Assembly (NCBI GenBank): GCA_964520905.1
Contig: CAZFQL010000005.1
Coordinates: forward strand, 1-64,000
Source of the DNA: JAGVIE01 sp964520905
GTDB lineage: Bacteria > Bacteroidota > Ignavibacteria > UBA10030 > SZUA-254
Length of the DNA: 64,000 nt
Direction: 5' to 3'
The notes beneath the pieces were generated by a model. The model was not told the DNA's origin and did no database searches. It was given only the letters and a program-made list of their open reading frames with translations. The translations under genes were made by a program, and so were the position numbers. Shown here piece by piece: positions 8,097 to 16,181 of the stretch; the stretch's first letter is position 1, and the number at the start of each line of letters is the position of its first letter.

Positions 8097-10277
8097 TTAC
8101 TTCACTCCCATCTCCTTTAGCAAATGTTCAGCGCCTGCAAACTTCTCAGTTACCCAGAGAACATATCTGATGTCTACCGCAATCGAGCGGCTGTAATCTT
8201 CGCTCCATGCATAATCGTTGATCGTTGCGCCGTATGCACGATCGAAATTCACGCCGACGATTTCTCCATTTGCATTTAGAAGCGGACTTCCTGAGTTGCC
8301 GCCTGTAGTATCCAGATTATATAATAAAGCGACGGGAACATCCTTCAGTTTCTTGTGCATGTAACGCCCGAAGTTTTTTGCTTTATAAAGATCGATCAAC
8401 TTCTGCGGGGTGTTGTACGGTTCCTCACTTCTTGTCTTTTCTATGATTCCTTTGACGGTAGTGATAGGAGACGCATACAGCGCATCGGCGGGGGAGTAAC
8501 CTTCGATTTTACCGAAAGTTAACCGTAGAGTGCTGTTTGCGTCGGGGATGAAATCTTTTTTCTGGAATTGTTCTTTTACATCAACGTATAATGCCGAAAG
8601 TTTGGAGAGTGCGCCTTCACGACGCTGGCGGGTTTCTCTAAGCTGTTGATAAGAAGGATAAAGCGCTTTGGCAAATTCAATAAACGGATCATTCATCCGA
8701 TCGATCTCTTCTGGTGATTTTGTCAAAGCGTCCATCAGGAATATTTTGTCGTTCAGTTTGGAAGATTTATAAGCGCTCTCAAGAAATTGGTTCACAGCTG
8801 TTTCAACATTACCCACTCTGATAATACTGTCTATTGCCGGAATTCTCATATCCTGAGGTAACCGCGTTGCTCGCATGAGCATTTCCCGCAGGAAAATTTT
8901 ATCTATCGGCTCGTAGTAATTGTCTTCCGACATTTGCAGGGATTCTTTCGTTCGCGTAAAATTTCTATTCATATAACTGCCGATTCTCTCGATGTCGGGT
9001 TTCTTTAATTCACGCGCTGCTTCATAAACAGTATAGCCAAAGTTTAACATGCCTGAACTTTGCAGTAGATAATCCAATGTTAGCTCGTAATTCGCACGCG
9101 AGCTTAATTCATCGTATATCTTTCCGAGTTCTTCAAGAACCGTCCCATAGAGCTGTTTCCGTTTCGGGTTTGCTTCGATGAAAGATTGAAGCGCTTTTTC
9201 TTCCTCCCGCTTATTATCGACGAGATGCAAGCGATTCATACCTTGAAGTTTTCCCCTGTAATTTTTCATCGTGTTGGCGAGTCCCTTTATCTTTCCGTCC
9301 AGCTTGATGGCGATAGCCCTGTCGCTCTTTCCGGTATTTTCCATCGTAGTAATTTCCCACTCAAAAAGATCGGCGACATAAGGCATCCTCATCTTCTCTT
9401 CATAGCTCAAATAATATGATGAGCGATGACGGTATGTTCTTCCGGGATATCCTAAAATAAAAACAGGATCGTTCTCGTTTACTCCGTTCGGATTTACTTT
9501 GAGATATTTTTTCGGATGGTACGGAACATTATCGGGTGAATATTCCGCCGGTGAGCCGTCCGGCGCCGCATATGCGCGGATGAAAGAGAAGTCGCCTGTA
9601 TGCCGGGGCCAAACCCAATTATCGTCTTCACCGCCGAATTCTCCGATCGCACGCGGCGGTATGTATACTGCGCGAACATCCTTGAGAAATGTATAGATGA
9701 ACAGCATATACGATCTGCCTGTGAACATTTCTGAAACTTCTGCGCGTTTTCCCGGATTTTGTTTCTCGATTTCGGCAATGATCTCTTTGATCTTTTTGTC
9801 GATAGCTTTCGTTCGGGCAACAAGATCCATAGTATCGTTTACTGCGCCCAATATCTCCTTTGAAACGTCTTTATAGGAATCTACGATCCTTACAGAGAAT
9901 CCTTTAGCGGGAATTTCCTCCTCCCTGGTTTTTGCCAGAAAACCGTTCGTGATATAATCGTTCTCTTTTGTGCTGATCTGCTGAACTGCGCTGAATGCGC
10001 AATGATGATTTGTAATGATCAATCCGTCGGGTGAGATAAACGAACCTGTACAACCGCCGATGTTCACGATGGCATCAATAATACCTACTTTACCGGGATT
10101 GTAAATATCTTTTGGAGATACTTTCAATCCTTTCGCCTTGAGATTCAATTTGTGAATCTCGCTGAGTGGGTACATGCCTTCATCGGCAAAGGATGGAATA
10201 TTACCAAATAGATAAGCGAATAAAATTATTAAAACGGAGTAATGGATTATTGGATTACTGGTTATATGGTTTTTCAT
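8097..10277 (-). CDS. S46 dipeptidyl-peptidase, DPP11-like (acidic P1)
   Basis: An exported serine exopeptidase of 726 residues that should release dipeptides from oligopeptides in the periplasm. A signal peptide occupies about the first 31 residues. The trypsin-like fold signatures are CTGSFISPDGLIITNHHC with the catalytic His (91/92) and GGNSGSP with the catalytic Ser662. The residue 18 positions after this Ser is Arg680 (VNFDRAYG). In Porphyromonas gingivalis DPP11 the equivalent Arg673, 18 after Ser655, fixes Asp/Glu at P1, so acidic specificity is predicted. The length matches the family (about 700-720). It is monocistronic or loosely linked to its neighbours. A second S46 paralogue lies at 45871-47964. 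Confidence 0.93.
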   Translation of the reverse strand: MKNHITSNPIIHYSVLIILFAYLFGNIPSFADEGMYPLSEIHKLNLKAKGLKVSPKDIYNPGKVGIIDAIVNIGGCTGSFISPDGLIITNHHCAFSAVQQISTKENDYITNGFLAKTREEEIPAKGFSVRIVDSYKDVSKEILGAVNDTMDLVARTKAIDKKIKEIIAEIEKQNPGKRAEVSEMFTGRSYMLFIYTFLKDVRAVYIPPRAIGEFGGEDDNWVWPRHTGDFSFIRAYAAPDGSPAEYSPDNVPYHPKKYLKVNPNGVNENDPVFILGYPGRTYRHRSSYYLSYEEKMRMPYVADLFEWEITTMENTGKSDRAIAIKLDGKIKGLANTMKNYRGKLQGMNRLHLVDNKREEEKALQSFIEANPKRKQLYGTVLEELGKIYDELSSRANYELTLDYLLQSSGMLNFGYTVYEAARELKKPDIERIGSYMNRNFTRTKESLQMSEDNYYEPIDKIFLREMLMRATRLPQDMRIPAIDSIIRVGNVETAVNQFLESAYKSSKLNDKIFLMDALTKSPEEIDRMNDPFIEFAKALYPSYQQLRETRQRREGALSKLSALYVDVKEQFQKKDFIPDANSTLRLTFGKIEGYSPADALYASPITTVKGIIEKTRSEEPYNTPQKLIDLYKAKNFGRYMHKKLKDVPVALLYNLDTTGGNSGSPLLNANGEIVGVNFDRAYGATINDYAWSEDYSRSIAVDIRYVLWVTEKFAGAEHLLKEMGVK

Positions 10278-10305
10278 ATAGATTAATTTGTCGGTTGGAA
10301 AAATG

Positions 10306-10521
10306 TTAGTAATTTCTATTGTAGCATTTTGAAATTCTTTTTAAATAGAGTTGATGGAATTCTTGCTCAGATAGATTTGAAAATCGTTTACGTAATCCGA
10401 TTTTAAACAGCTCTTTCGTCAATTCTGATAGCTCCATAGCTTTCCGAAGACGATGCTCCGGAGTAAGTTTCCTGAGTATCTGAATGTAAATTCGATGGTT
10501 AGGTTTTTCTTTGATATTCAC
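10306..10521 (-). CDS. Small conserved helical protein downstream of EF-P paralogue
   Basis: A protein of 71 residues, highly charged and predicted helical (LTPEHRLRKAMELSELTKELF, then a basic segment ending CYNRNY). I recognise the pattern of short proteins with a MTPEQRL...ELxELTxxLF core found in many genomes, sometimes as first members of small two-gene cassettes or annotated as antitoxin-like. No toxin partner is present here, so that label is not supported. Its ATG is 1 nt from the stop of the EF-P-like gene, indicating cotranscription and perhaps translational coupling. Confidence 0.6.
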   Translation of the reverse strand: MNIKEKPNHRIYIQILRKLTPEHRLRKAMELSELTKELFKIGLRKRFSNLSEQEFHQLYLKRISKCYNRNY

Positions 10522-10522
10522 T

Positions 10523-11095
10523 TTAAATCTTCTTTGTAGTTACTCTGTCAATATACTTAATTTTTTCCGTATCCACTCGTACAACATCTCCTGCAACAAT
10601 AAACTGAGGAACATGAATCACGATGCCATTCTCAAGTGTCGCAGGTTTCATCGTGTTATCCTGTCCGTCGTGAATTCCTGGACCCGTTGATGCAACTTTT
10701 AGCTCGATTGCTTTTGGAAATAAAACGGTTACGGCTTCTTCACCGAGTAATTCAACAGTTGCTTTCGTCCCTTCTTTTAAAAATTTCTCGCTTAGCCCGA
10801 CCGCCGATCTGGATACGCCTACTTGATTGAATGTTTCGATGTCCATGAAGTAGTGTGAATCGGAATCCGAGTAAATATATTCCATCTGCCGTTTGGCAAG
10901 CTCGACATTCTCAAGCTTGACCATCTGTTTAAACCGGCGGTCGGTGAGATGACCGAACGGTAAATCTTTCATTTTCAGCTCGATAAAACCATGCATTTGT
11001 CCGCTGCCTGCATGGTGGACGACCTCGAGCACCTTGTATAATTTCCCATCAAGCTGAATTGCAGTTCCTTCTTTGATTTCCGATGCTAAAACCAT
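10523..11095 (-). CDS. Elongation factor P paralogue (EF-P-like)
   Basis: A protein of 190 residues with the three-domain EF-P layout: a KOW-like N-domain (1-64), then two OB domains, ending GDVVRVDTEKIKYIDRV. EF-P relieves ribosome stalling at polyproline. The loop that carries the modified Lys34 in Escherichia coli reads HHAGSGQMHGF here; by alignment from the following strand the equivalent residue is Gln33, neither Lys nor Arg. No EpmA, EpmB or EarP gene is adjacent. The more canonical efp lies at 32121-32684. The divergence and the small partner gene suggest a specialised paralogue, in the way YeiP differs from EF-P in enterobacteria, though it is not clearly YeiP. Confidence 0.85.
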   Translation of the reverse strand: MVLASEIKEGTAIQLDGKLYKVLEVVHHAGSGQMHGFIELKMKDLPFGHLTDRRFKQMVKLENVELAKRQMEYIYSDSDSHYFMDIETFNQVGVSRSAVGLSEKFLKEGTKATVELLGEEAVTVLFPKAIELKVASTGPGIHDGQDNTMKPATLENGIVIHVPQFIVAGDVVRVDTEKIKYIDRVTTKKI

Positions 11096-11293
11096 AAAAA
11101 TTCCTTCCTGCTTATTGAATTATTACTGAATATTAATAAAAGAGAATGTGTTAATCAAATATGGAGGAGGGGGGAAGATTGGAAAATGTGAAGATTGGAC
11201 AATTGAAAATTAATTGTTATTGATTTAAAAGATTGTTAATTTGTGGCACATTGATAATCCAATAAACTTATCACCATAGATCGTGATTGAATC

Positions 11294-12289
11294 ATGGTAA
11301 ACATATATCATTATCTGAACAATGCCGTTAGAAAACTAACGATCAAAGAACTCAATCAATTCCTCCAGCAGCCCGAGGGATTGATATGGGTGGATATGGA
11401 AGATCCCCAGGAAGCGGAGGAAGAGACTATATTGATTTCACTTCTCGATTATCATCCGCTCGCTATCGAGGATTGCCAGAATGGGAAAGAGGAGGAAGGG
11501 CATCTTCCTAAGGTTGAGGATTTTGACGATTACCTCTTCATTATATTCAATCCGGTTGAATATGTAATGTTAGATGATGAAGGAAGAAAGCGGATGGAGA
11601 TTAAAACTTCACAGGTTAGCGCCTTCCTCTCGAAAAAAATACTTGTAACGCATCATTACAAACCCCAGCGCTCTATCAATCACGCGGCACAGATGGTATC
11701 GAAAAATCCGATGATGCTCGGGAAAGGACCCGATTTTCTTTTTCATCTGATAATCGATGATATCGTCGACAGCTATTCGCCGATACTCGACACGCTCGAT
11801 TCATCAATCGATGCGATGGAAGATGAGGTGTTCCATTCTCCGACTCAACAATCTATGGTTGAAATTCTTAACATGAAAAAAAATATCATGACCGTTCGTC
11901 GTGTCGCAGTTTACCAACGCGAAATGCTGAACAGGCTTTCAAGAGGTGAATTCTCGTTGATTACCGAAGAAGAAACGCTTTACTATCGAAACGTTTACGA
12001 TCATTTAGTGCGCATGAGCGACCTCGCCGATTCGTATCGTGATATGGTTGCGGGTTTGTTGGATGCTTATCTCTCCGTTACTTCCAATCGACTTAGTCAG
12101 GTTATGAAAGTTCTGACTATCATCTCCACGATATTTCTTCCGTTAAGTTTTATAACCGGATTTTTTGGAATGAACTTTAGAGTGATTCCGTTGGCGGAGA
12201 TGGAGTGGGGGATTGGGATCGCAGCACTTTTCATGCTGACTGTCGCTTTGTTTATGTTATGGGTGTTTAAGAAGAATAGATGGCTGTGA
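11294..12289 (+). CDS. corA: CorA-type magnesium/cobalt transporter
   Basis: A protein of 331 residues with a long cytoplasmic alpha/beta and helical N-domain (1-270) and two C-terminal membrane helices. The first membrane helix ends in the CorA signature GMN (FFGMNF), which forms the selectivity filter of the pentameric Mg2+ channel. A basic tail KKNRWL follows the second helix, as in the family. Length is typical (about 315-350). No M-box or other Mg riboswitch is recognised in the 198-bp upstream gap, which is divergent from the EF-P-like gene. The start ATG lacks an obvious ribosome-binding site. Confidence 0.92.
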   Translation: MVNIYHYLNNAVRKLTIKELNQFLQQPEGLIWVDMEDPQEAEEETILISLLDYHPLAIEDCQNGKEEEGHLPKVEDFDDYLFIIFNPVEYVMLDDEGRKRMEIKTSQVSAFLSKKILVTHHYKPQRSINHAAQMVSKNPMMLGKGPDFLFHLIIDDIVDSYSPILDTLDSSIDAMEDEVFHSPTQQSMVEILNMKKNIMTVRRVAVYQREMLNRLSRGEFSLITEEETLYYRNVYDHLVRMSDLADSYRDMVAGLLDAYLSVTSNRLSQVMKVLTIISTIFLPLSFITGFFGMNFRVIPLAEMEWGIGIAALFMLTVALFMLWVFKKNRWL

Positions 12290-12342
12290 GAGAAATTCAA
12301 AATAAAAATGCAAAAGGAAAAAATAAGTCAATCTGTCGAAGC

Positions 12343-12669
12343 TCACTTCACCCACAGAATTGTAATCCCTCCATTCGAAGCTTCCAAATCCGAATCGGGA
12401 AATTGTCCGGCTTCATCACGCATTTCTTGTGTTTGTTTATCGAAGATAGAGTAATTCTCGCCATAAATTATTCCGCGTAACCGACGGCGCTTGCCGTATG
12501 CCCAGTTTCGGACGATACTTTTCGTACTGCCACTCTGTCCATGGATGATTTTCATAATGCAAAGAGAGGAAGAGTTGCGTACTTTTAATAACTTCTCTTC
12601 AAGTTCAGACTCCACTATTTCAGGATGACGCGGTGGATGCCCGACATCCACTGTTAAAACAATTTCCAT
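12343..12669 (-). CDS. Smr-domain-like small protein
   Basis: A protein of 108 residues that looks like a stand-alone Smr domain. It opens with VLTVDVGHPP, a degenerate form of the LDLHG motif, followed by a helix (EIVESELEEKLLKV) and the second motif CIMKIIHGQSGSTKSIVRNWA, which corresponds to the Smr HGxGxG loop and following helix. It ends in a strand GITILWVK. Smr domains in MutS2 and related proteins cleave or bind nucleic acid. Here both motifs are altered, so nuclease activity is uncertain. It lies 22 nt downstream of the TauE-like gene on the same strand. Confidence 0.6.
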   Translation of the reverse strand: MEIVLTVDVGHPPRHPEIVESELEEKLLKVRNSSSLCIMKIIHGQSGSTKSIVRNWAYGKRRRLRGIIYGENYSIFDKQTQEMRDEAGQFPDSDLEASNGGITILWVK

Positions 12670-12691
12670 ATCCTTTTCAATGAGTTACTAC

Positions 12692-13450
12692 CTAAAAATA
12701 ATTCTGATAAAGCAACTTCAGCGTCGTCAGTATAACAATCGTGATAAAAACCGGTCGAATAAGTTTTGCACCTTTGCGGATGACGAGATGTGCGCCTATC
12801 ACCGAACCGACAATTTGTCCTGCCCCCATAACGAGTGCAATCAAGAACCAGACATTCCCGCCAATGAGAAACATTACGACCGACACGATGTTGCTTGTGA
12901 AGTTCATAAGCTTTGTAAATCCTGTTGCTTTTCTCAGATTGAATCCGAGAAGCATCACGAATGCGAATGCCCAGAACGAACCGACACCCGGTCCGAAAAA
13001 TCCATCATAAAAACCAAATAGCAGTCCGAAAAAAAAGAAGAAAGCATTCTTTGGAAGTTTAGCTTCGTTGTCTTTATCGCTGAACTTTGGTGTAATAAAA
13101 GTATAGATTGCAATAGCTAAGAGGAGCCAAGGGATGAGATGTCCGAGTATATCGGAAGTAATCTGTTGAACAAGCCATGCGCCAAGAACCGTACCGATTG
13201 CCGTAAAAACTACACCAGCCAATCCCTCTCGAATGCTGACGACATTGTGCTTCCGATAATACATCGTTGAAGTGAAACTCCCAAAGCTCGATTGAAATTT
13301 ATTTGTACCGAGCGCGGCGTGGGGTGGAAGTCCGATGCCGAGTAGTACGGGAAGCGTGAGCAAACCGCCGCCACCTGCAATGGAGTCGACTAAACCGGCC
13401 GTGAGACCAGTAGCAAATAAAAGAGGTAAAAACCAGATAGATTCAAGCAT
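12692..13450 (-). CDS. TauE/SafE-family permease
   Basis: An integral membrane protein of 252 residues with about eight hydrophobic segments. TauE/SafE hallmarks are a glycine-rich first repeat GLVDSIAGGGGLLTLPVLL and the second GFYDGFFGPGVGSF. The family exports sulfite, sulfoacetate or other organic anions; the substrate here is unknown. An upstream ATG at 13483 would add 11 residues, but that codon sits inside a palindromic repeat (13468-13592). The Met at 13450, directly before the first membrane helix (MLESIWFLPLLF), is the likelier start. It ends 22 nt before the Smr-like gene. Confidence 0.85.
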   Translation of the reverse strand: MLESIWFLPLLFATGLTAGLVDSIAGGGGLLTLPVLLGIGLPPHAALGTNKFQSSFGSFTSTMYYRKHNVVSIREGLAGVVFTAIGTVLGAWLVQQITSDILGHLIPWLLLAIAIYTFITPKFSDKDNEAKLPKNAFFFFFGLLFGFYDGFFGPGVGSFWAFAFVMLLGFNLRKATGFTKLMNFTSNIVSVVMFLIGGNVWFLIALVMGAGQIVGSVIGAHLVIRKGAKLIRPVFITIVILTTLKLLYQNYF

Positions 13451-13467
13451 TTTAGTTTGTGATAAAA

Positions 13468-13592
13468 ATTGCCCAACATTCATGTCGGGGTTTCAAGAGT
13501 ACAAACGATATTGGGTTTTAACCCCAATAAATTTGGACTAAAGTCCAATATTATTTGTTTGATGGAATCCCCGATCTGAAGATCGGGGCAAT
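13468..13592. repeat. Nested-palindrome repeat, four hairpins
   Basis: A 125-bp segment with short inverted ends (ATTGCCC at 13468-13474, GGGCAAT at 13586-13592). It contains four stem-loops: a CCAACAT/ATGTCGG stem (with G-U pairs as RNA), ATTGGGTT/AACCCCAAT near 13510-13528, TTTGGACT/AGTCCAA near 13532-13548, and CCCCGATC/GATCGGGG near 13569-13588. It is non-coding and resembles the internal modules of the MITE-like copy at 2255-2441. It separates a methyltransferase from the permease gene and may have supplied the spurious upstream ATG of the latter. Confidence 0.7.
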
Positions 13593-13595
13593 ATA

Positions 13596-14351
13596 TTATT
13601 TTACTGCAACAACCAACATCTCAAAATCATCAGCCGTCAATTGTTTCGCACGACTGAATGCTCCAAGCTCGCATCCATAGATATCGATGGTTTTAAAGTG
13701 CAGCGATTTTAAATACCATGAAATCTCAGATGGAGTATAATACCGTTCGTTGCAGGAGAGAGTCTTTTTCTTGCCGTCGTCGTCCGTAACATCAAAAGTC
13801 GAAGTCTCACGAAAAGTTTTTAGATCAAATGAATTAGCAAAACTTACTCCATCTCCCGTACCCGAATTGATGAAATCCTTCACCGAATGGTAAAGAGGAT
13901 AAAGCGCGCAGAGTGTTGTGAGAATCAGTTTTCCGTTCGTTCTCAAAGCTTTGGATGCGTTCTCTAATATTTTGAAATTCATCTCGTCGGTTTCCATGAG
14001 TGGAAATGCACCTTCGCAAATCAGAATCACCAAATCGAATTCGTTCTCGAAATTCAAATTCCTGGCATCTTGCTGAAAGAATTGAACTTCAACACCATTT
14101 TCTTTCGCCTTCTCTCTTGCTCTTTGAAGTTGAGATTCCGATAAATCTACACCTTTAACTTTATATCCCCGCTTAGTCAATTCAATGGCATGTCTTCCTG
14201 TGCCGCAACCGATATCGAGTATGGTTTTCGATTTATCGAAATTTAGCTCTTTCTCTATAAAATCAACTTCACCCATTGTGCCCTGAGTGAACGGTTCTTT
14301 GTCGTACGTTCGGGCGTAATTATCGAACAATTCTTTGTACCATGTGTTCAT
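13596..14351 (-). CDS. Class I SAM-dependent methyltransferase
   Basis: A protein of 251 residues with a Rossmann-type methyltransferase fold. Motif I is ILDIGCGTGRHAIEL (about 41-55), the acidic ribose-binding residue lies in KGVDLSESQL, then QQDARNLNF and FDLVILICEGAFPL. The C-terminal third has a strand-rich cap (ERYYTPSEISWYLKSLHF). The substrate cannot be read from sequence; small-molecule methylation is the usual role. Its ATG overlaps the stop of the preceding M49-like gene by 4 nt, so the two form an operon, although no obvious biochemical link joins them. Confidence 0.85.
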   Translation of the reverse strand: MNTWYKELFDNYARTYDKEPFTQGTMGEVDFIEKELNFDKSKTILDIGCGTGRHAIELTKRGYKVKGVDLSESQLQRAREKAKENGVEVQFFQQDARNLNFENEFDLVILICEGAFPLMETDEMNFKILENASKALRTNGKLILTTLCALYPLYHSVKDFINSGTGDGVSFANSFDLKTFRETSTFDVTDDDGKKKTLSCNERYYTPSEISWYLKSLHFKTIDIYGCELGAFSRAKQLTADDFEMLVVAVK

Positions 14352-16006
14352 TTTTCAGCCAGAGGATAGTGCGGTGCAATATCAACCGGTACATCGGTCA
14401 GCTTATCAAGTATCTTCTGCATCGACGGATTCATCACGGCGTATTTATCTAACATTGCTTTGGCTTTTTCGTAACTTCCTTCCGCCTGAATCGTCATTAT
14501 ATCTCCGGTTAATTTTTCCATGCCATCCTTAATCTTCTCGAAGTTCACACTGAACCTGTTTGTTTTTTCATCGTACTTAAACGCTCCTTCATCAAGAAGG
14601 TAATTGAATTGCAATGCCATTCCTTTTCCGTGTGCTTCTCTGATTCCGAACCGTATCGAACGAAACGCTCCGGCAAGATATGTTGCATACATCTTTTTCT
14701 CGAACGATTTTTCAATCTTATTATTATCAATGAGGTATTGCAGTAAGAACAAACCAGAAATGTCGGCTTTGGCTTCTTCAAAAGCTGAATTCAGTTCTTT
14801 CAACATTTGACGAACTGTAGTTTGTTTACCGTCAACGGTGATGTTCTGTGGACCAAGTCCGTGCATCAGCTCATGAGCGAGGATGTGTGTGAAGAACTGT
14901 TCGAATGAAATAAGCTTTTGCTGTTCTTCATCCATTGCGACTTTAGAAATGGGTATCAATGCTTTCTTAAACTTTGCTTCCTGGACATTTTTCAGCATCA
15001 CGCGTTTGCTTCCTTTTTCAGCAGTGACTTTTTCATCGTTCGGAAGATTGAACGCCGCTGTTTGAACTCCTGCACGACACTCGCCGCCCGTTACAATCAG
15101 ATCCACAACACGGATAGGGGACGACTCGCCCAACTTAGGATTGCGAAATTTTGGATCGATTGGGAGATTATTCTCGATCTCTTGCAGGTACGAAGAGAAC
15201 TTTGCAAGCTTCTTTGTTTCAACATCGTTGCGGAGAGTGATGAACGCCTCGAACGCAGCTTTGTAATTGAATAATTCGTCCATGTACACTTCGTATGGAC
15301 CGATTGTTGGTTCGATTGGGCTATCCAATTCCATCCACGCTACATCGCTGTCATAATAATCATTGCTGATGAATGCATCTGCACGCTTGGTGAGGAAATT
15401 CTTCAACGTTGCGTTATCAGTTAGCTCAGCCGCATCCCGTAAAAGCTTCGCGGCAGGTGCGAGTAAATCTTTGTACTCTTCGTTGTAAGGGACAGTTTTG
15501 AATTTTCCATCCTCTTCAGTGTGTATTGTGTAGAAGAAACCTGTCGCTTTACTTTTCTCGGCGTCGGGTAATGTTGTGAGCCATTTTTCGAATACTTCCT
15601 TCTTCATATCTTCGGGATAATAGTTTGCTCCCATTGGTCGCGGATTTGGCACTCCTTCGATAAATGGTTCTTGATGGTCGATACCGGACCACGGACTCAT
15701 ATTGATGAGAAAGTAGCGTAATCGTTCATTACTTCCGCGGGACTTATCTGCGCGCAATTTATAGAGTAGATCTGTATTCCCGCTCCATACTTGCCGGAGA
15801 TATAATGAGTCCATAATCTTGGCGGCTTCAATCAGCTTGGCGAGTGCTTTCTTATCTCCTTCGGAGAGTTTCAAGATATTTCCTTTAATTTCCGTCGGTG
15901 CGAAACGTTTGATTTTTTCTTTCAGCGTCATAGGTTTTTGTTGTGCAAATGAATTAAAAGAGAAAATAAAAATACTGATGAACAAATAATACATTAATGA
16001 TTTCAT
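14348..16006 (-). CDS. Exported M49/DPP3-related zinc metallopeptidase
   Basis: A protein of 552 residues with a signal peptide (MKSLMYYLFISIFIFSFNSFAQQ) and a GAGG-like ribosome-binding site. It resembles the bacterial family related to dipeptidyl-peptidase III. The zinc site is HILAHELMHGLGPQ followed by EEAKADISGLFLL, where the first motif supplies two His and the Glu base and the second supplies the third ligand. Classical DPP3 has HELLGH and EECRAE; here the spacing is HELMH without the extra residue, as in the group often annotated as Zn-dependent hydrolase. Likely a periplasmic peptidase. It overlaps the downstream methyltransferase gene by 4 nt. Confidence 0.8.
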   Translation of the reverse strand: MKSLMYYLFISIFIFSFNSFAQQKPMTLKEKIKRFAPTEIKGNILKLSEGDKKALAKLIEAAKIMDSLYLRQVWSGNTDLLYKLRADKSRGSNERLRYFLINMSPWSGIDHQEPFIEGVPNPRPMGANYYPEDMKKEVFEKWLTTLPDAEKSKATGFFYTIHTEEDGKFKTVPYNEEYKDLLAPAAKLLRDAAELTDNATLKNFLTKRADAFISNDYYDSDVAWMELDSPIEPTIGPYEVYMDELFNYKAAFEAFITLRNDVETKKLAKFSSYLQEIENNLPIDPKFRNPKLGESSPIRVVDLIVTGGECRAGVQTAAFNLPNDEKVTAEKGSKRVMLKNVQEAKFKKALIPISKVAMDEEQQKLISFEQFFTHILAHELMHGLGPQNITVDGKQTTVRQMLKELNSAFEEAKADISGLFLLQYLIDNNKIEKSFEKKMYATYLAGAFRSIRFGIREAHGKGMALQFNYLLDEGAFKYDEKTNRFSVNFEKIKDGMEKLTGDIMTIQAEGSYEKAKAMLDKYAVMNPSMQKILDKLTDVPVDIAPHYPLAEK

Positions 16007-16050
16007 ATTAACCTCGTTATTTGATTTGGGGAATATTCAAACATAGCGTT

Positions 16051-16105
16051 CTTTGCGTCATAGCGGTTGCTAATATAACCGCCAAGATCGCAAAGTGACG
16101 CAAAG
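16051..16105. repeat. Nested inverted repeat
   Basis: The outer arms are CTTTGCGTCA (16051-16060) and TGACGCAAAG (16096-16105), a perfect 10-bp inverted repeat. Inside lies a second stem, GCGGTT (16063-16068) with AACCGC (16077-16082). The CTTTGCGTC core is typical of short dispersed repeats in many bacterial genomes. It sits in the 175-bp divergent gap between the M49-like peptidase and the MFS transporter. No T-run follows. Confidence 0.6.
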
Positions 16106-16181
16106 ATAAAATAGGGGATAAGCGTGGAAAAAGCAAACTATCATTGTAGTAATGAAGCAATTTTTGTATTTTTAACATCTC

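Noticed and set aside
11096..11293. Possible Mg-sensing leader upstream of corA
   Set aside because: The gap shows AT-rich and purine-rich runs but no recognisable M-box or ykoK-type structure.
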